Source: Fulvivirga sp. M361
Lineage (GTDB): Bacteria > Bacteroidota > Bacteroidia > Cytophagales > Cyclobacteriaceae
Reading direction: 5' to 3'
Assembly (NCBI RefSeq): GCF_007097395.1
Contig: NZ_VKDC01000005.1
Coordinates: 401,813-465,812, forward strand
Length of the DNA: 64,000 nucleotides
The notes under the pieces are model-generated. The model worked only from the letters and a program-made list of their open reading frames with translations. It did no database searches and was not told where the DNA came from. The translations under genes and the position numbers were made by a program. Shown here piece after piece: positions 18,287-26,930 of the stretch (the first letter of the stretch is position 1; each line of letters begins with the position of its first letter).

Positions 18287-20632
18287 TTAAGTAGTGGCTA
18301 CTTTTTTCTTTCCTATAAGCAGCAGCATGGCCGGCAGCAGCAAAAAATCAATGGCCAAAGCGCATACAATAATGATGGAGGTGACCATCGCCATTCCGGA
18401 GTTCATGCCGAAGCTGGATTGCGCCAATATCACGAAACCTGCCACCAATACAATGGTAGTGACCACCAGGGCCCTTCCCACTGTGTTAAAAGCATAGCGT
18501 ACTGCTTCTTCAGGTGTATATCCATGATCCCTGATCGCACGCAGGTATTTGGAAAGGAAATGGATAGTATCATCTACAATGATCCCCAGGGTCATACCAA
18601 AAACAATGGATATCCCCAGGTTGATCTGCCCTCCGGACAGTGCCCAGATACCAAACCCGGCAAAAGCAGGTGTAACATTAGGCAATATGCTGATCATGCC
18701 GAACTTAATACTTTTTAAGGCTCCAATGAGTATCAGGGAGATCAGCGCGAGGGCTATAGCTGTCCCCGTGATCAAACTAAGTACCTGTGTCCTTGACAGG
18801 TAAGCAAACATCATGGTAGGGCTAATCCCATTCGTATGCATGTATTCCGGTGTATTCTCCACCAACCAGGTTTCAGCCCGTTTAGCAAAACGGATCATAC
18901 TGGTAGTAGGCATATTCACCATGGTAGCGGTAAGCCGGGACTCAGATTTATCCACGTTGATCTGGTTATTCAAGTCCAGTCCGAAAGGCAGAGATAGCTC
19001 ATACAATAACAAATACTGCGCTGCCTCTTCTCTGTTTTCCGGAATTTTATAAAACGCGGGATCATCACCATGCATGGACCGGTTTACCCTCCGGGCCACT
19101 TCAGAGTAAGCATTGACATGTACGATCTCCGGCTGTTCTTCCAACCAGCGCTCAAACTTTTCCAGGTTTTTGAGGTAATCAGGATTATTGATCCCCCCTG
19201 ACTCACCGGAACCTATTGAAAATTCAGCATTATAGATACCGGTCAGGTTTTCATTGATAAAATCGGTGTCTTTCCTGAAACTGATCCGGTCGTCGAAATA
19301 CTTGACAAATTCATCATTCAGTTCTATGTTGACTGCAAAATAGCTTAATAAGCTTATCATTAATACAGAGCCCACTAAAACAGGTTTCTTCTGTCCGATC
19401 ACAAAATTAGCTAACACGTCATAGAATCGCCCTGATTTGCTTTTTTCCTGATCTTTGACTTTCACACGCACCGGCAATACCGCCATAACTGCTGGAAGCA
19501 GCGTGACCGACAGTATGAAAGCCATGGTCATACCCACAGCAGTAATATTCCCTAAATCCCTGAAGGGGGGCACTTCTGCGGTATTCATAGAAAGGAAGCC
19601 AATCACGGTAGTCAGACTAGTAATAAAAACAGGCATGAAATTGACTCTTAAACTTTCTACAATGGCTTCCCGCTTACTCATTCCTGTTCGCATTCCGTGC
19701 ATCATTGTGATCAAAATATGAATACTGTCTGCAACCGCCAGCGTCATAATAATGATCGGGGCCGCACCGGATGGGGGCGTCAGCTTAATGCCCATATAAC
19801 CTGCAAAACCCATTCCCGCTACGATTGAAAACACAATGACCAGCAGTGAGACAAAAGTGCCTGAAAGGGTCCGGGTGGAAATAAAGATGGTGATCAGGAT
19901 CACCAGGAACATGAGCGGTATCAATGTGGAGGAATCCTTCTCAGATGCCTCAAAAAAAGCACCATTCAACATCACGATACCGGATAAATGTACCTTTAGT
20001 GCAGGATTAGCCTTTTGAAAATCTTCACTCATCTGGCGAACAAAGCTGATGACCTCCGGATTTTCCGTGATCGATTCGCCTGGTAACTTCACCGTAATAT
20101 TTACAGCTGCCACCGTACCTTTTTCATTTAACAACCTGTGCACCAGCAATGGCTCACGTTTGGCAATGGCTTCGATCTTCTGTATTTCAGATGCTGTTTT
20201 ACCGTTTGCACCTTCCACAAGGTCTTCAACGAAAAGGTCATCACCTTCAGCATACGTGTGTTGAAAGTTTGTGATCGCATCCACACGTGACGAATAAGGT
20301 ACCTGCCATGAGTTCTCAGTCAATTGCTCTATCGCTTCAAGGGTCTTTGCATTGAATACCTCGTTATCCGCAGGTTCTATTACAAGCAACACATTGTCAT
20401 CCTGCGTATATTTTTTTTGCAACGCTTCATAGGCCATCAGTTGTGGGTTGTCCTTTTTAAAAAAGACACGATAGTCAGAATCAAAACCCAGGTTTGCGGC
20501 CCCCGCCGCCAGACCCATTACCGACACAACGGCCAGGAGTATGACCATCCAACGATAACGGATCATTTTTTCACCCCACACAGTTCCAAACTGTTGGGAT
20601 CTTTCTTTTGCTTTTTTTAGAATTGAGGACAT
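18287..20632 (-). CDS. MMPL/RND-superfamily exporter
   Basis: 781 residues from the ATG at 20632; a TTG nine bases upstream is the less likely start. Two halves, each with one membrane helix, a large periplasmic loop and a five-helix bundle, 12 helices in all. Helix 4 regions carry MTLAVADSIHILITMMHGMRTGMSKREAI and GMTLGIIVDDTIHFLSKYLRA, the conserved Asp-containing motifs of proton-driven MMPL exporters. It lacks a neighbouring membrane-fusion protein or TolC, so it is not an HAE1/HME drug pump. With the LolA-like and barrel genes it forms a likely trans-envelope lipid or hydrophobe export system, under the divergent MarR regulator. Confidence 0.92.
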   Translation of the reverse strand: MSSILKKAKERSQQFGTVWGEKMIRYRWMVILLAVVSVMGLAAGAANLGFDSDYRVFFKKDNPQLMAYEALQKKYTQDDNVLLVIEPADNEVFNAKTLEAIEQLTENSWQVPYSSRVDAITNFQHTYAEGDDLFVEDLVEGANGKTASEIQKIEAIAKREPLLVHRLLNEKGTVAAVNITVKLPGESITENPEVISFVRQMSEDFQKANPALKVHLSGIVMLNGAFFEASEKDSSTLIPLMFLVILITIFISTRTLSGTFVSLLVIVFSIVAGMGFAGYMGIKLTPPSGAAPIIIMTLAVADSIHILITMMHGMRTGMSKREAIVESLRVNFMPVFITSLTTVIGFLSMNTAEVPPFRDLGNITAVGMTMAFILSVTLLPAVMAVLPVRVKVKDQEKSKSGRFYDVLANFVIGQKKPVLVGSVLMISLLSYFAVNIELNDEFVKYFDDRISFRKDTDFINENLTGIYNAEFSIGSGESGGINNPDYLKNLEKFERWLEEQPEIVHVNAYSEVARRVNRSMHGDDPAFYKIPENREEAAQYLLLYELSLPFGLDLNNQINVDKSESRLTATMVNMPTTSMIRFAKRAETWLVENTPEYMHTNGISPTMMFAYLSRTQVLSLITGTAIALALISLILIGALKSIKFGMISILPNVTPAFAGFGIWALSGGQINLGISIVFGMTLGIIVDDTIHFLSKYLRAIRDHGYTPEEAVRYAFNTVGRALVVTTIVLVAGFVILAQSSFGMNSGMAMVTSIIIVCALAIDFLLLPAMLLLIGKKKVATT

Positions 20633-20694
20633 GGGATACAAATGAAATTTTTCTAATTAGATTAGTTCTAAAACCATAAATTACATTAAACGTA

Positions 20695-20713
20695 TATTTC
20701 GTAATTCGAAATA
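20695..20713. promoter_or_regulatory. Inverted repeat 1, probable MarR operator
   Basis: TATTTCG, five bases, CGAAATA: a perfect 7-bp inverted repeat. It lies 63 bases upstream of the MMPL start and shares the core ATTTCG-N5-CGAAAT with the copy at 20755. The 17-18-base size fits MarR dimer sites. Confidence 0.65.
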
Positions 20714-20754
20714 ATATCACTGTCAACGTCTTCTATTTACTTTGGTTTCAAAAA

Positions 20755-20771
20755 ATTTCGATTTTCGAAAT
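20755..20771. promoter_or_regulatory. Inverted repeat 2, probable MarR operator
   Basis: ATTTCG, five bases, CGAAAT: the same arms and same spacer length as the repeat at 20695, centre to centre about 59 bases. A degenerate third half site (CGAAA) follows at about 20782. Lies between the divergent MarR and MMPL genes. Confidence 0.65.
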
Positions 20772-20869
20772 ATATTTCTGCCGAAACAAAAAAAACACTG
20801 CTTTTGTTGGATAAAGAAATAATGGGTCTAAATGGTGAAAACCATTAACTTTGAAAGGAGAGTTAGAAT

Positions 20870-21322
20870 ATGGTGAGTACAAATGAAATAAATGCTTTCT
20901 TCGAGAGCTTTGAGAGGTTAATGCTTAAACTTCAAGAAGTTGATAACTGGTGTGTGGATCTAACACAAGATATTAGTAAGCAGGGTCTGTCACTGGTAGG
21001 TTTTGTAGGAGAGAAAGAAACAGTGATTATGAGAGACATTGCCGAATTTCTGGCCGTACCTTTCAGCACTGCCACCGGCATTGTAGATAAGCTTGTAGAA
21101 ATCAATTATTTAGAACGATTCAACTCAGCGGAGGACCGGCGTATTGTACTGGTAAAACTCGGCGATAAAGGCCATGAGTTAAATAAGCTTTTTATTACCA
21201 AAAAATGCGAATTAGGTGAACTGGTGCTCTGCCAGCTAAATAAAGAGGAACGCAAAAGTTTTATACAGCTTATGGATAAGGTAAAACTCGGCTTAATGAA
21301 CGGCCATTCAACAGTTGACTAA
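20870..21322 (+). CDS. MarR-family transcriptional regulator
   Basis: 150 residues with the MarR winged helix: MRDIAEFLAVPFSTATGIVDKLVEINYLERFNSAEDRRIVLVKLGDKGHEL (about residues 60-108), flanked by dimerisation helices. The start has a good ribosome site (GAAAGGAG, 9 bases upstream), unusual for this genome. Divergent from the MMPL-LolA-barrel operon with two matching inverted repeats between, so it probably represses that operon and itself until a hydrophobic or phenolic ligand binds. Confidence 0.92.
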   Translation: MVSTNEINAFFESFERLMLKLQEVDNWCVDLTQDISKQGLSLVGFVGEKETVIMRDIAEFLAVPFSTATGIVDKLVEINYLERFNSAEDRRIVLVKLGDKGHELNKLFITKKCELGELVLCQLNKEERKSFIQLMDKVKLGLMNGHSTVD

Positions 21323-21376
21323 ATACCTTACAGCATATAGTGCAAAGAGCTTGGAGCATAGCTGTGTCATGGGAAC

Positions 21377-21403
21377 GTGCTGAGTGATAGCTTTTCCCAG
21401 CAC
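21377..21403. terminator. Hairpin between convergent marR and gnd
   Basis: GTGCTG at 21377-21382 pairs with CAGCAC at 21398-21403 around a 15-base loop, in the 103-base convergent gap. No long T-tract follows, so this is a modest bidirectional terminator candidate. Confidence 0.4.
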
Positions 21404-21425
21404 TTCATTCCTATCTCAGGACATT

Positions 21426-22832
21426 CTACCAATCTGTGTGAAATATACCCTCCTGGTCGATACGCTCATAGGTATGCGAACCAAAATGATCCCGTTGTGC
21501 CTGGATCAGGTTTAGCGGTAACCTTCCCGAAGTGAATGCATCGAAATATGTCAGGGAATTTGACAGGCCAGGTAACGGAATCCCACTTTTTACCCCGTGA
21601 GACACCAATGCTCTGACAGAAGGCAGTGCTGCCTGGACTTTGGTAACAAAGGAAGTAGCCATTAAGATATTCTTCAAACCAGGCGCTTCACTGAACGTAG
21701 TGGAAATATCGTCGAGCAAAGCAGCCCTGATAATACATCCTGCCCGCCATATTTTAGCAACTTCTGACAAATTCAACTCATATCCATAACTTTCTGAGGC
21801 TTCTGCCAATTGATGGAGCCCCTGGGCATAGGTCACAATAAAGCTAAAATAAAGGGCCTCTTCCGCTTGCTTAAGTAATTCCGATTTATCCCTAACTACA
21901 GGCTCTGGCCTGGAATAAATTTCATCGGCCTTTAAACGTATATCTTTTAAAGCTGAGATCTCTCTCATACTAACAGCAATATCAATGGAAGGCACAGGAA
22001 TACCCAGGTCCATGGCATTTTGGGAAGTCCATTTGCCGGTGCCTTTCTGCCGGGCTTTATCCAGTATGTTATCCACCAGCCTGCCTTCAGCAATATTATC
22101 GTCTTTCATAAAGATCTCTGCTGTGATCTCAATCAGAAATGATTGCAACCGGCCTTTGTTCCATTGGTCAAAAGTTGCACTAAGTTCATCATTACTCAGG
22201 TCACATGTTTTTTTCAGCACATCATAGATCTCCGAAGTCAACTGCATCAGGCCATATTCAATACCGTTATGTACCATCTTCACATAATTACCAGCGGATT
22301 TAGGTCCCAGATAAGTGACGCACGGTTCGCCTTTGAATTTAGCTGAAGCTGCTTCGAAAATAGGTCTGATATACTCATAGGCTTCTTTATTACCACCGGG
22401 CATAATACTGGGGCCTTTCCTTGCTCCTTCGGCTCCGCCTGAAACACCTGCACCAAAAAAGTTGATCCCCTTTTCTTTTAAGTAGGCTTCTCTCCTATCC
22501 GTATTGGTAAAAAAGGAATTACCCCCATCAATGATGATGTCTCCCTGATCTAAATGTGGCAGCAAACTTTCAATGGCCTTATCCACAAGGTCACCTGCCG
22601 GCACCAGGAGCATGATCTTTCTGGGCGATGAAAGTGATGTGACGAAAGTTCCTACTTCGGTGGTGGCAGTCACTTTCTGGGAATCACCACCCGCCTCTAT
22701 CAAAGATCTCACCTTCTCTTCGTCCAGGTCCAGCCCACAAACGGTAAAGTCATTATCAGCAACGTTTAATATAAAATTATGTCCCATTACACCGAGACCG
22801 ACCAAACCGAAATCATACATAAGTTTTGACAT
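21426..22832 (-). CDS. gnd: 6-phosphogluconate dehydrogenase, decarboxylating
   Basis: 468 residues, the usual length. Converts 6-phosphogluconate to ribulose-5-phosphate with CO2 and NADPH (or NADH). N-terminal Rossmann motif GLGVMGHNFILNVADNDF; substrate-binding GAGVSGGAEGARKGPSIMPGG (about 130-150); catalytic region KMVHNGIEYGLMQ with the active Lys; C-terminal helical domain with the signature ending IQAQRDHFGSHTYERID and the substrate-binding His and Arg. Divergent from zwf-pgl with a 128-base shared promoter region, so the whole oxidative pentose phosphate branch is clustered. Confidence 0.97.
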   Translation of the reverse strand: MSKLMYDFGLVGLGVMGHNFILNVADNDFTVCGLDLDEEKVRSLIEAGGDSQKVTATTEVGTFVTSLSSPRKIMLLVPAGDLVDKAIESLLPHLDQGDIIIDGGNSFFTNTDRREAYLKEKGINFFGAGVSGGAEGARKGPSIMPGGNKEAYEYIRPIFEAASAKFKGEPCVTYLGPKSAGNYVKMVHNGIEYGLMQLTSEIYDVLKKTCDLSNDELSATFDQWNKGRLQSFLIEITAEIFMKDDNIAEGRLVDNILDKARQKGTGKWTSQNAMDLGIPVPSIDIAVSMREISALKDIRLKADEIYSRPEPVVRDKSELLKQAEEALYFSFIVTYAQGLHQLAEASESYGYELNLSEVAKIWRAGCIIRAALLDDISTTFSEAPGLKNILMATSFVTKVQAALPSVRALVSHGVKSGIPLPGLSNSLTYFDAFTSGRLPLNLIQAQRDHFGSHTYERIDQEGIFHTDW

Positions 22833-22960
22833 TTAATGAATACCTTTATTCTGAAGATGACAATGTTATAAGGTTAAAATAGAAAAGTTAAACCTGTTGA
22901 TCATTGTTGCGGATAAAAATACATTTACATTTCTAATAATAGCCAACTAATTGAACACAA

Positions 22961-24475
22961 ATGAAAAAAACAGACCATCAAATGTTGATCATCTTCGGCG
23001 CCTCGGGCGATTTGACTGCCCGCAAGCTATTACCAGCACTTTATGATCTGTTTAAATTGGGTGATCTTCCGGACAATTATGTGATCTTAGGCACCAGCAG
23101 AAGCTCACTCTCAGATGAACAGTTCCGAAAAAAGGTATTGACAGAAAGTGGATACATTGATCTTGACAAGGAAGATCCGGAACAGGTAGCGGCTTTTGCG
23201 AAAAAAATATTTTATCAGTCTATTGAGGGATACGAATCCAATTACTCCATGCTTGCTGAACGGATCAGCCAGTTGAACGAAGAACACCAAACTGCACACA
23301 ATTACATCTTTTACCTATCTACGCCACCTGGTGTATACAAGAGCATCGCTGAAAACCTGTGTGGTGCAGGGTTAAGCCAGGAAGAACAGGGATGGAGCCG
23401 GTTAATCGTAGAAAAACCTTTCGGATATAGCCTGGAAACGGCCAAACAACTGAACAGTCAACTGCTGCAATATTTCCAGGAGTCACAGATCTATCGCATA
23501 GACCATTACCTGGGAAAGGAAACCGTACAAAACCTGCTGGTGACCCGATTCTCAAACAGCATCTTCGAACCATTATGGAACCGCAATTACATCAGACATA
23601 TTGAGGTCACCAATGCAGAAAGTATAGGCGTAGAAAAAAGAGGTGGCTATTATGACAAATCCGGGGCTTTAAGAGATATGTTCCAAAACCATTTGTTACA
23701 GGTAGTATCATTGGTAGCTATGGAACCACCCCTGGAAGCTACAGCAGAAGAGATCAGAAATGAAAAAGTAAAAGCCCTGAAATCCATTCGTATAATGACG
23801 GACGAAGCTACCTTGCATGAAAACACGATAAGAGGACAATATGTAAGCACTGAAATAGGTGGTGAAAAAATTAAAGGATACCGGGAAGAGGAAGGAGTAG
23901 ACCCAGAATCACTGACGGAAACCTACGCTGCTATCAAATTTTATATGGACAACTGGCGTTGGAAAGGGGTCCCTTTTTATGTGCGAACGGCAAAGCGAAT
24001 GCCCACCAAGGTAACGGAAGTCGTCGTTCACTTCAAATCCACACCTCACCGCCTTTTTGCAGGCTCAAACACGGACAACAAACTCATTATCCGCATCCAC
24101 CCGGATGAAGGGGTACTCTTGAAATTTGGAGTAAAAGTACCCGGACAGGGCTTTTTAGTAGAAGAAGCTAACCTTGATTTTTACTACTCGCAGCTCAAAG
24201 GCAGCCGGGTAATGGAAGCCTATGAGCGACTGTTACTGGATGCCATGCAGGGTGATGCAACACTCTACGCACGTGGTGACGAAGTGGAAGCTGCATGGCA
24301 ATTTGTAGATCCTATCCTTCAATACTGGAAAAACGGAAAAGATGTGCGTATGTATGGATATGCCGCCGGAGTATGGGGACCGGAAAATTCAAATGCACTG
24401 ATAGAAGGTAATTATGTATGGCGTAATCCCGGGCCTAATTTGGCAGACCATCCGGGTTACTGCGTATTGTGCTAA
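22961..24475 (+). CDS. zwf: Glucose-6-phosphate 1-dehydrogenase
   Basis: 504 residues, standard length. Oxidises glucose-6-phosphate to 6-phosphogluconolactone, making NADPH. Nucleotide site FGASGDLTARKLLPALYDL near residue 12; active-site signature RIDHYLGKETVQNLL (catalytic His in HYLGKE); substrate contacts in the stretch VRTAKRMPTKVTEV. First gene of a two-gene operon: pgl begins three bases after its stop. Start ATG follows an AT-rich leader with no Shine-Dalgarno. Confidence 0.98.
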   Translation: MKKTDHQMLIIFGASGDLTARKLLPALYDLFKLGDLPDNYVILGTSRSSLSDEQFRKKVLTESGYIDLDKEDPEQVAAFAKKIFYQSIEGYESNYSMLAERISQLNEEHQTAHNYIFYLSTPPGVYKSIAENLCGAGLSQEEQGWSRLIVEKPFGYSLETAKQLNSQLLQYFQESQIYRIDHYLGKETVQNLLVTRFSNSIFEPLWNRNYIRHIEVTNAESIGVEKRGGYYDKSGALRDMFQNHLLQVVSLVAMEPPLEATAEEIRNEKVKALKSIRIMTDEATLHENTIRGQYVSTEIGGEKIKGYREEEGVDPESLTETYAAIKFYMDNWRWKGVPFYVRTAKRMPTKVTEVVVHFKSTPHRLFAGSNTDNKLIIRIHPDEGVLLKFGVKVPGQGFLVEEANLDFYYSQLKGSRVMEAYERLLLDAMQGDATLYARGDEVEAAWQFVDPILQYWKNGKDVRMYGYAAGVWGPENSNALIEGNYVWRNPGPNLADHPGYCVLC

Positions 24476-24478
24476 CCT

Positions 24479-25186
24479 ATGGAAAAGAGGATTTACGATA
24501 ACAAACAGCAGGTAGCCGAAAAGTTCTCAGAATACCTGGAAAATAGTATTCAGTCTAAAGAACACGTTTATATAGCACTTTCAGGAGGGAGTACACCTAA
24601 AATAGTCTTTGACCATTTGGCACAGCATTACCAAAACCTGGATTGGTCACGGGTGCATCTGTTTTGGGGTGATGAGCGATGCGTACCACCGGAACATGAG
24701 GAAAGTAATTATAAAATGACCTATGATCATTTGATCTCCAGGATAAGCATCCCTGCCGGAAATATCCATAGAATAAAAGGTGAAAACACTCCGTCAGACG
24801 AAGCCACATCCTATGGTCGGCTAATCAGCGAAATACTTCCTTCAAAAGAAGGCATACCACAATTCGACCTGATCATACTTGGTATGGGTGGAGATGGCCA
24901 CACCGCCTCCATTTTCCCGCATCAAATAAGCCTGTGGCATTCTAACGAAGTATGTGAAGTAGCAGACCATCCGGACACAGGGCAGCAACGCATTACTTTA
25001 ACCGGTAAAGTGATTAATAATGCCGAAGCTGTAGCTTTTTTAGTCACAGGAGCGGATAAGCAGGAAAAAGTGTCTGAAATATTCAGAGAGGACGAAAATA
25101 GCAAACAATATCCGGCTGCACTTGTAGCACCAACTTCGGAGAACCTGGTCTGGTTTCTGGACGCAGCGGCATCAAACGCAGAGTAA
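24479..25186 (+). CDS. pgl: 6-phosphogluconolactonase
   Basis: 235 residues of the NagB-like family. Hydrolyses 6-phosphogluconolactone to 6-phosphogluconate, the step between zwf and gnd. Signatures: ALSGGSTPKIVFDHLA (phosphate-binding loop), FWGDERCVPPEHEESNY and ILGMGGDGHTASIFPH. Translationally coupled to zwf by a three-base gap. The acidic C-terminus (LDAAASNAE) is unremarkable. Confidence 0.97.
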   Translation: MEKRIYDNKQQVAEKFSEYLENSIQSKEHVYIALSGGSTPKIVFDHLAQHYQNLDWSRVHLFWGDERCVPPEHEESNYKMTYDHLISRISIPAGNIHRIKGENTPSDEATSYGRLISEILPSKEGIPQFDLIILGMGGDGHTASIFPHQISLWHSNEVCEVADHPDTGQQRITLTGKVINNAEAVAFLVTGADKQEKVSEIFREDENSKQYPAALVAPTSENLVWFLDAAASNAE

Positions 25187-25300
25187 CCTGAACAGACTTG
25201 TCGATGTAAAAAGACGGGTAATAGTATTATATTGATATCAACGTATTTCTTAGCGTTTCAGCCTTAAGGGTTAATAAAACCGAATCGTATATCGTCTGGT

Positions 25301-25331
25301 TGTCACGTTTTACTATAGCCATTTGTCTTAC
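25301..25331 (+). promoter_or_regulatory. ECF41-type promoter of the sigma gene (autoregulation)
   Basis: TGTCACG at 25301, sixteen bases, then TGTC at 25324 followed by TTAC. The published ECF41 consensus is TGTCACA-N16-CGTC, a near match at identical spacing. The same element with 20 or more matching positions is found at 26197 before the partner gene. The expected transcript would begin near 25338, which excludes the TTG at 25323 as a start. Confidence 0.8.
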
Positions 25332-25355
25332 AGGATGAATCATAAAAATGAGACC

Positions 25356-26195
25356 ATGGATGAATACCAAAAGTTATTATTCCCCTATGCTTATAATATC
25401 CTGGGGTCAGTGGAAGATGCCAAAGATGCTATCCAGGAAGTACTATTAAAGTACACCGCGAAAAACATAGTTGCTGAGAATACCATAAATTACCTGGTCA
25501 AAGGAGTGATCAATCAGTCGATCAATGCAAAAAAGAAACAAACGAGGGAGAGGTCAGACAGTACATGGCTACCAGAACCCGTCGCCACCGAAACCTCTGA
25601 CCTGGCGCTGGAGCTCCGGGAAATGGTGTCGTATTCCCTACTGTTCCTGCTGGAACGCCTAAACCCAAAAGAACGGGCCGTGTTTATTCTCAAAGAAGCT
25701 TTTTCCTATACACACGAAGAAATAGCAGACGTACTCAATGTTACCACTGAAAATTCAAGGAAACTATTAAGCAGAGCACATCAAAAAGTACAACTTAATA
25801 AACCGCAAAACACGCCTATTACACAAAAGCATTTCCAGCAGATTGGCCACATCACTTCAGCTATCAGGGAAAAAGATCTACCCACCATTCATCAGCTACT
25901 CTCAAAAGACATCACATTCCATGCTGATGGTGGTGATAAAGTCAAGGTAGTGAAACAATACAGCCATGGCATACATGACATAGCCGATCTACTGGTATTT
26001 GTGTATCATAAATTTCAAAAGGGTTTCTTAATGAAGTCTGCTGTCATCAATCACCAACCTGCGCAACTTTTTTTTCATAAAGACAGACTAGTGGTATGCC
26101 AGGTATTTGAATTCAAAGCTGACAGCAACAAGATCAGTCGTATCAGTGTAATTGTAGACCCGGAAAAGCTAAAAAATGTAAAAATTGCCGGTTAG
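25356..26195 (+). CDS. ECF41-like sigma factor with SnoaL-type C-terminal extension
   Basis: 279 residues from the ATG at 25356; upstream frames start inside the promoter. Region 2: YQKLLFPYAYNILGSVEDAKDAIQEVLLKY. Region 4: LNPKERAVFILKEAFSYTHEEIADVLNVTTENSRKLLSRAHQKV. Residues ~165-279 form an NTF2/SnoaL-like domain that in this group acts as a built-in regulator; the usual DGGGK motif appears as ADGGDK. No anti-sigma gene is present, as expected for ECF41. The adjacent gene encodes a carboxymuconolactone decarboxylase family protein, the classic ECF41 target type, and both genes carry the matching promoter. Confidence 0.93.
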   Translation: MDEYQKLLFPYAYNILGSVEDAKDAIQEVLLKYTAKNIVAENTINYLVKGVINQSINAKKKQTRERSDSTWLPEPVATETSDLALELREMVSYSLLFLLERLNPKERAVFILKEAFSYTHEEIADVLNVTTENSRKLLSRAHQKVQLNKPQNTPITQKHFQQIGHITSAIREKDLPTIHQLLSKDITFHADGGDKVKVVKQYSHGIHDIADLLVFVYHKFQKGFLMKSAVINHQPAQLFFHKDRLVVCQVFEFKADSNKISRISVIVDPEKLKNVKIAG

Positions 26196-26196
26196 T

Positions 26197-26227
26197 GGTC
26201 ACGTTTTTCCATGCGTAAATGTCTTAC
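26197..26227 (+). promoter_or_regulatory. ECF41-type promoter of the carboxymuconolactone decarboxylase gene
   Basis: GGTCACG at 26197, sixteen bases, TGTC at 26220, then TTAC. Identical in spacing to the element at 25301 and sharing GTCACGTTTT and TGTCTTAC. It begins one base after the sigma gene stop, so the target gene has its own promoter. It covers the ATG at 26211, which is therefore not the start. Confidence 0.8.
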
Positions 26228-26240
26228 TAAAAAAAACATA

Positions 26241-26714
26241 ATGACAAACACAATGAAAGAACGAATTTCCTTTCAGGAATTACCCCAGGAGCTTTTCGAA
26301 GGAATGAACAAGAGTGAAATGTACCTGAAATCATCAGGGTTTGATTTGAAACTACTGGAATTGGTAAAGTACCGCGTATCACAGATCAACGGCTGTGCTT
26401 TCTGCCTTGACGTGCACCACAAAGAAGCCATTCATATGGGAGAAACAGAATTGCGCTTGCATTCCCTTGCTGCATGGCGGGATTGTCCATTTTATGATGA
26501 ATCTGAAAAGGCCGCTTTCGCTTTTGCTGAAACTCTGACCAATGCAAATAAGGAAGAAGTCAGCAACGAGGTATATGATAATCTGTTAAAGCACTATACG
26601 AAAGAGGAGATCGCCATACTCACATTGGGTATCACACAGATCAATGGTTGGAACAGGATCAATAAGACTTTCCATACCGTACCCGGTCTGTATGAGGTGG
26701 GACAGTACGGTTGA
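26241..26714 (+). CDS. Carboxymuconolactone decarboxylase (AhpD-like) family protein
   Basis: 157 residues from the ATG at 26241; Met at 26253 is also possible and would give a leader like that of the sigma gene. Family core CAFCLDVHHKEAI (about residues 47-59): the CxxC and following His make a peroxidatic or disulfide-reducing site as in AhpD. Then ETELRLHSLAAWRDCPFYDESEKAAFAFAETLT, and ITQINGWNRINKTFH near the end. Likely an alkylhydroperoxidase-like redox protein that responds to the ECF41 sigma, function in vivo unknown. Confidence 0.9.
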   Translation: MTNTMKERISFQELPQELFEGMNKSEMYLKSSGFDLKLLELVKYRVSQINGCAFCLDVHHKEAIHMGETELRLHSLAAWRDCPFYDESEKAAFAFAETLTNANKEEVSNEVYDNLLKHYTKEEIAILTLGITQINGWNRINKTFHTVPGLYEVGQYG

Positions 26715-26719
26715 TCTTT

Positions 26720-26762
26720 GCCTGACCCTTCCAATCAACAAAGTAAGTTGGAAGGGTCAGGC
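26720..26762 (+). terminator. Strong terminator hairpin, 15-bp perfect stem
   Basis: GCCTGACCCTTCCAA at 26720-26734 pairs exactly with TTGGAAGGGTCAGGC at 26748-26762 around a 13-base loop, five bases after the CMD gene stop. No T-tract follows, as in many Bacteroidota hairpins. It ends the ECF41 transcription unit. Confidence 0.75.
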
Positions 26763-26930
26763 TTCAACCAAATTGTGTCTTTAAAGTCAATTGCTGAAAT
26801 CAGCCTCTGACTTACTGATGGTCAAACTCTAAATTTTTACTTGTAGTTTTCAACCGGAACTCATATAAGTTGTATTTTTAAATAGGAACTCTCGGGCTTC
26901 TCATAATTCATTATCTATCAAACATACTCC

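Noticed and set aside
25323-25355. TTG start for the ECF41 gene
   Set aside because: The codon lies in the -10 element of the ECF41-type promoter, so it cannot be in the mRNA.
26211-26240. ATG start for the CMD-family gene
   Set aside because: The codon lies in the spacer of the promoter at 26197.
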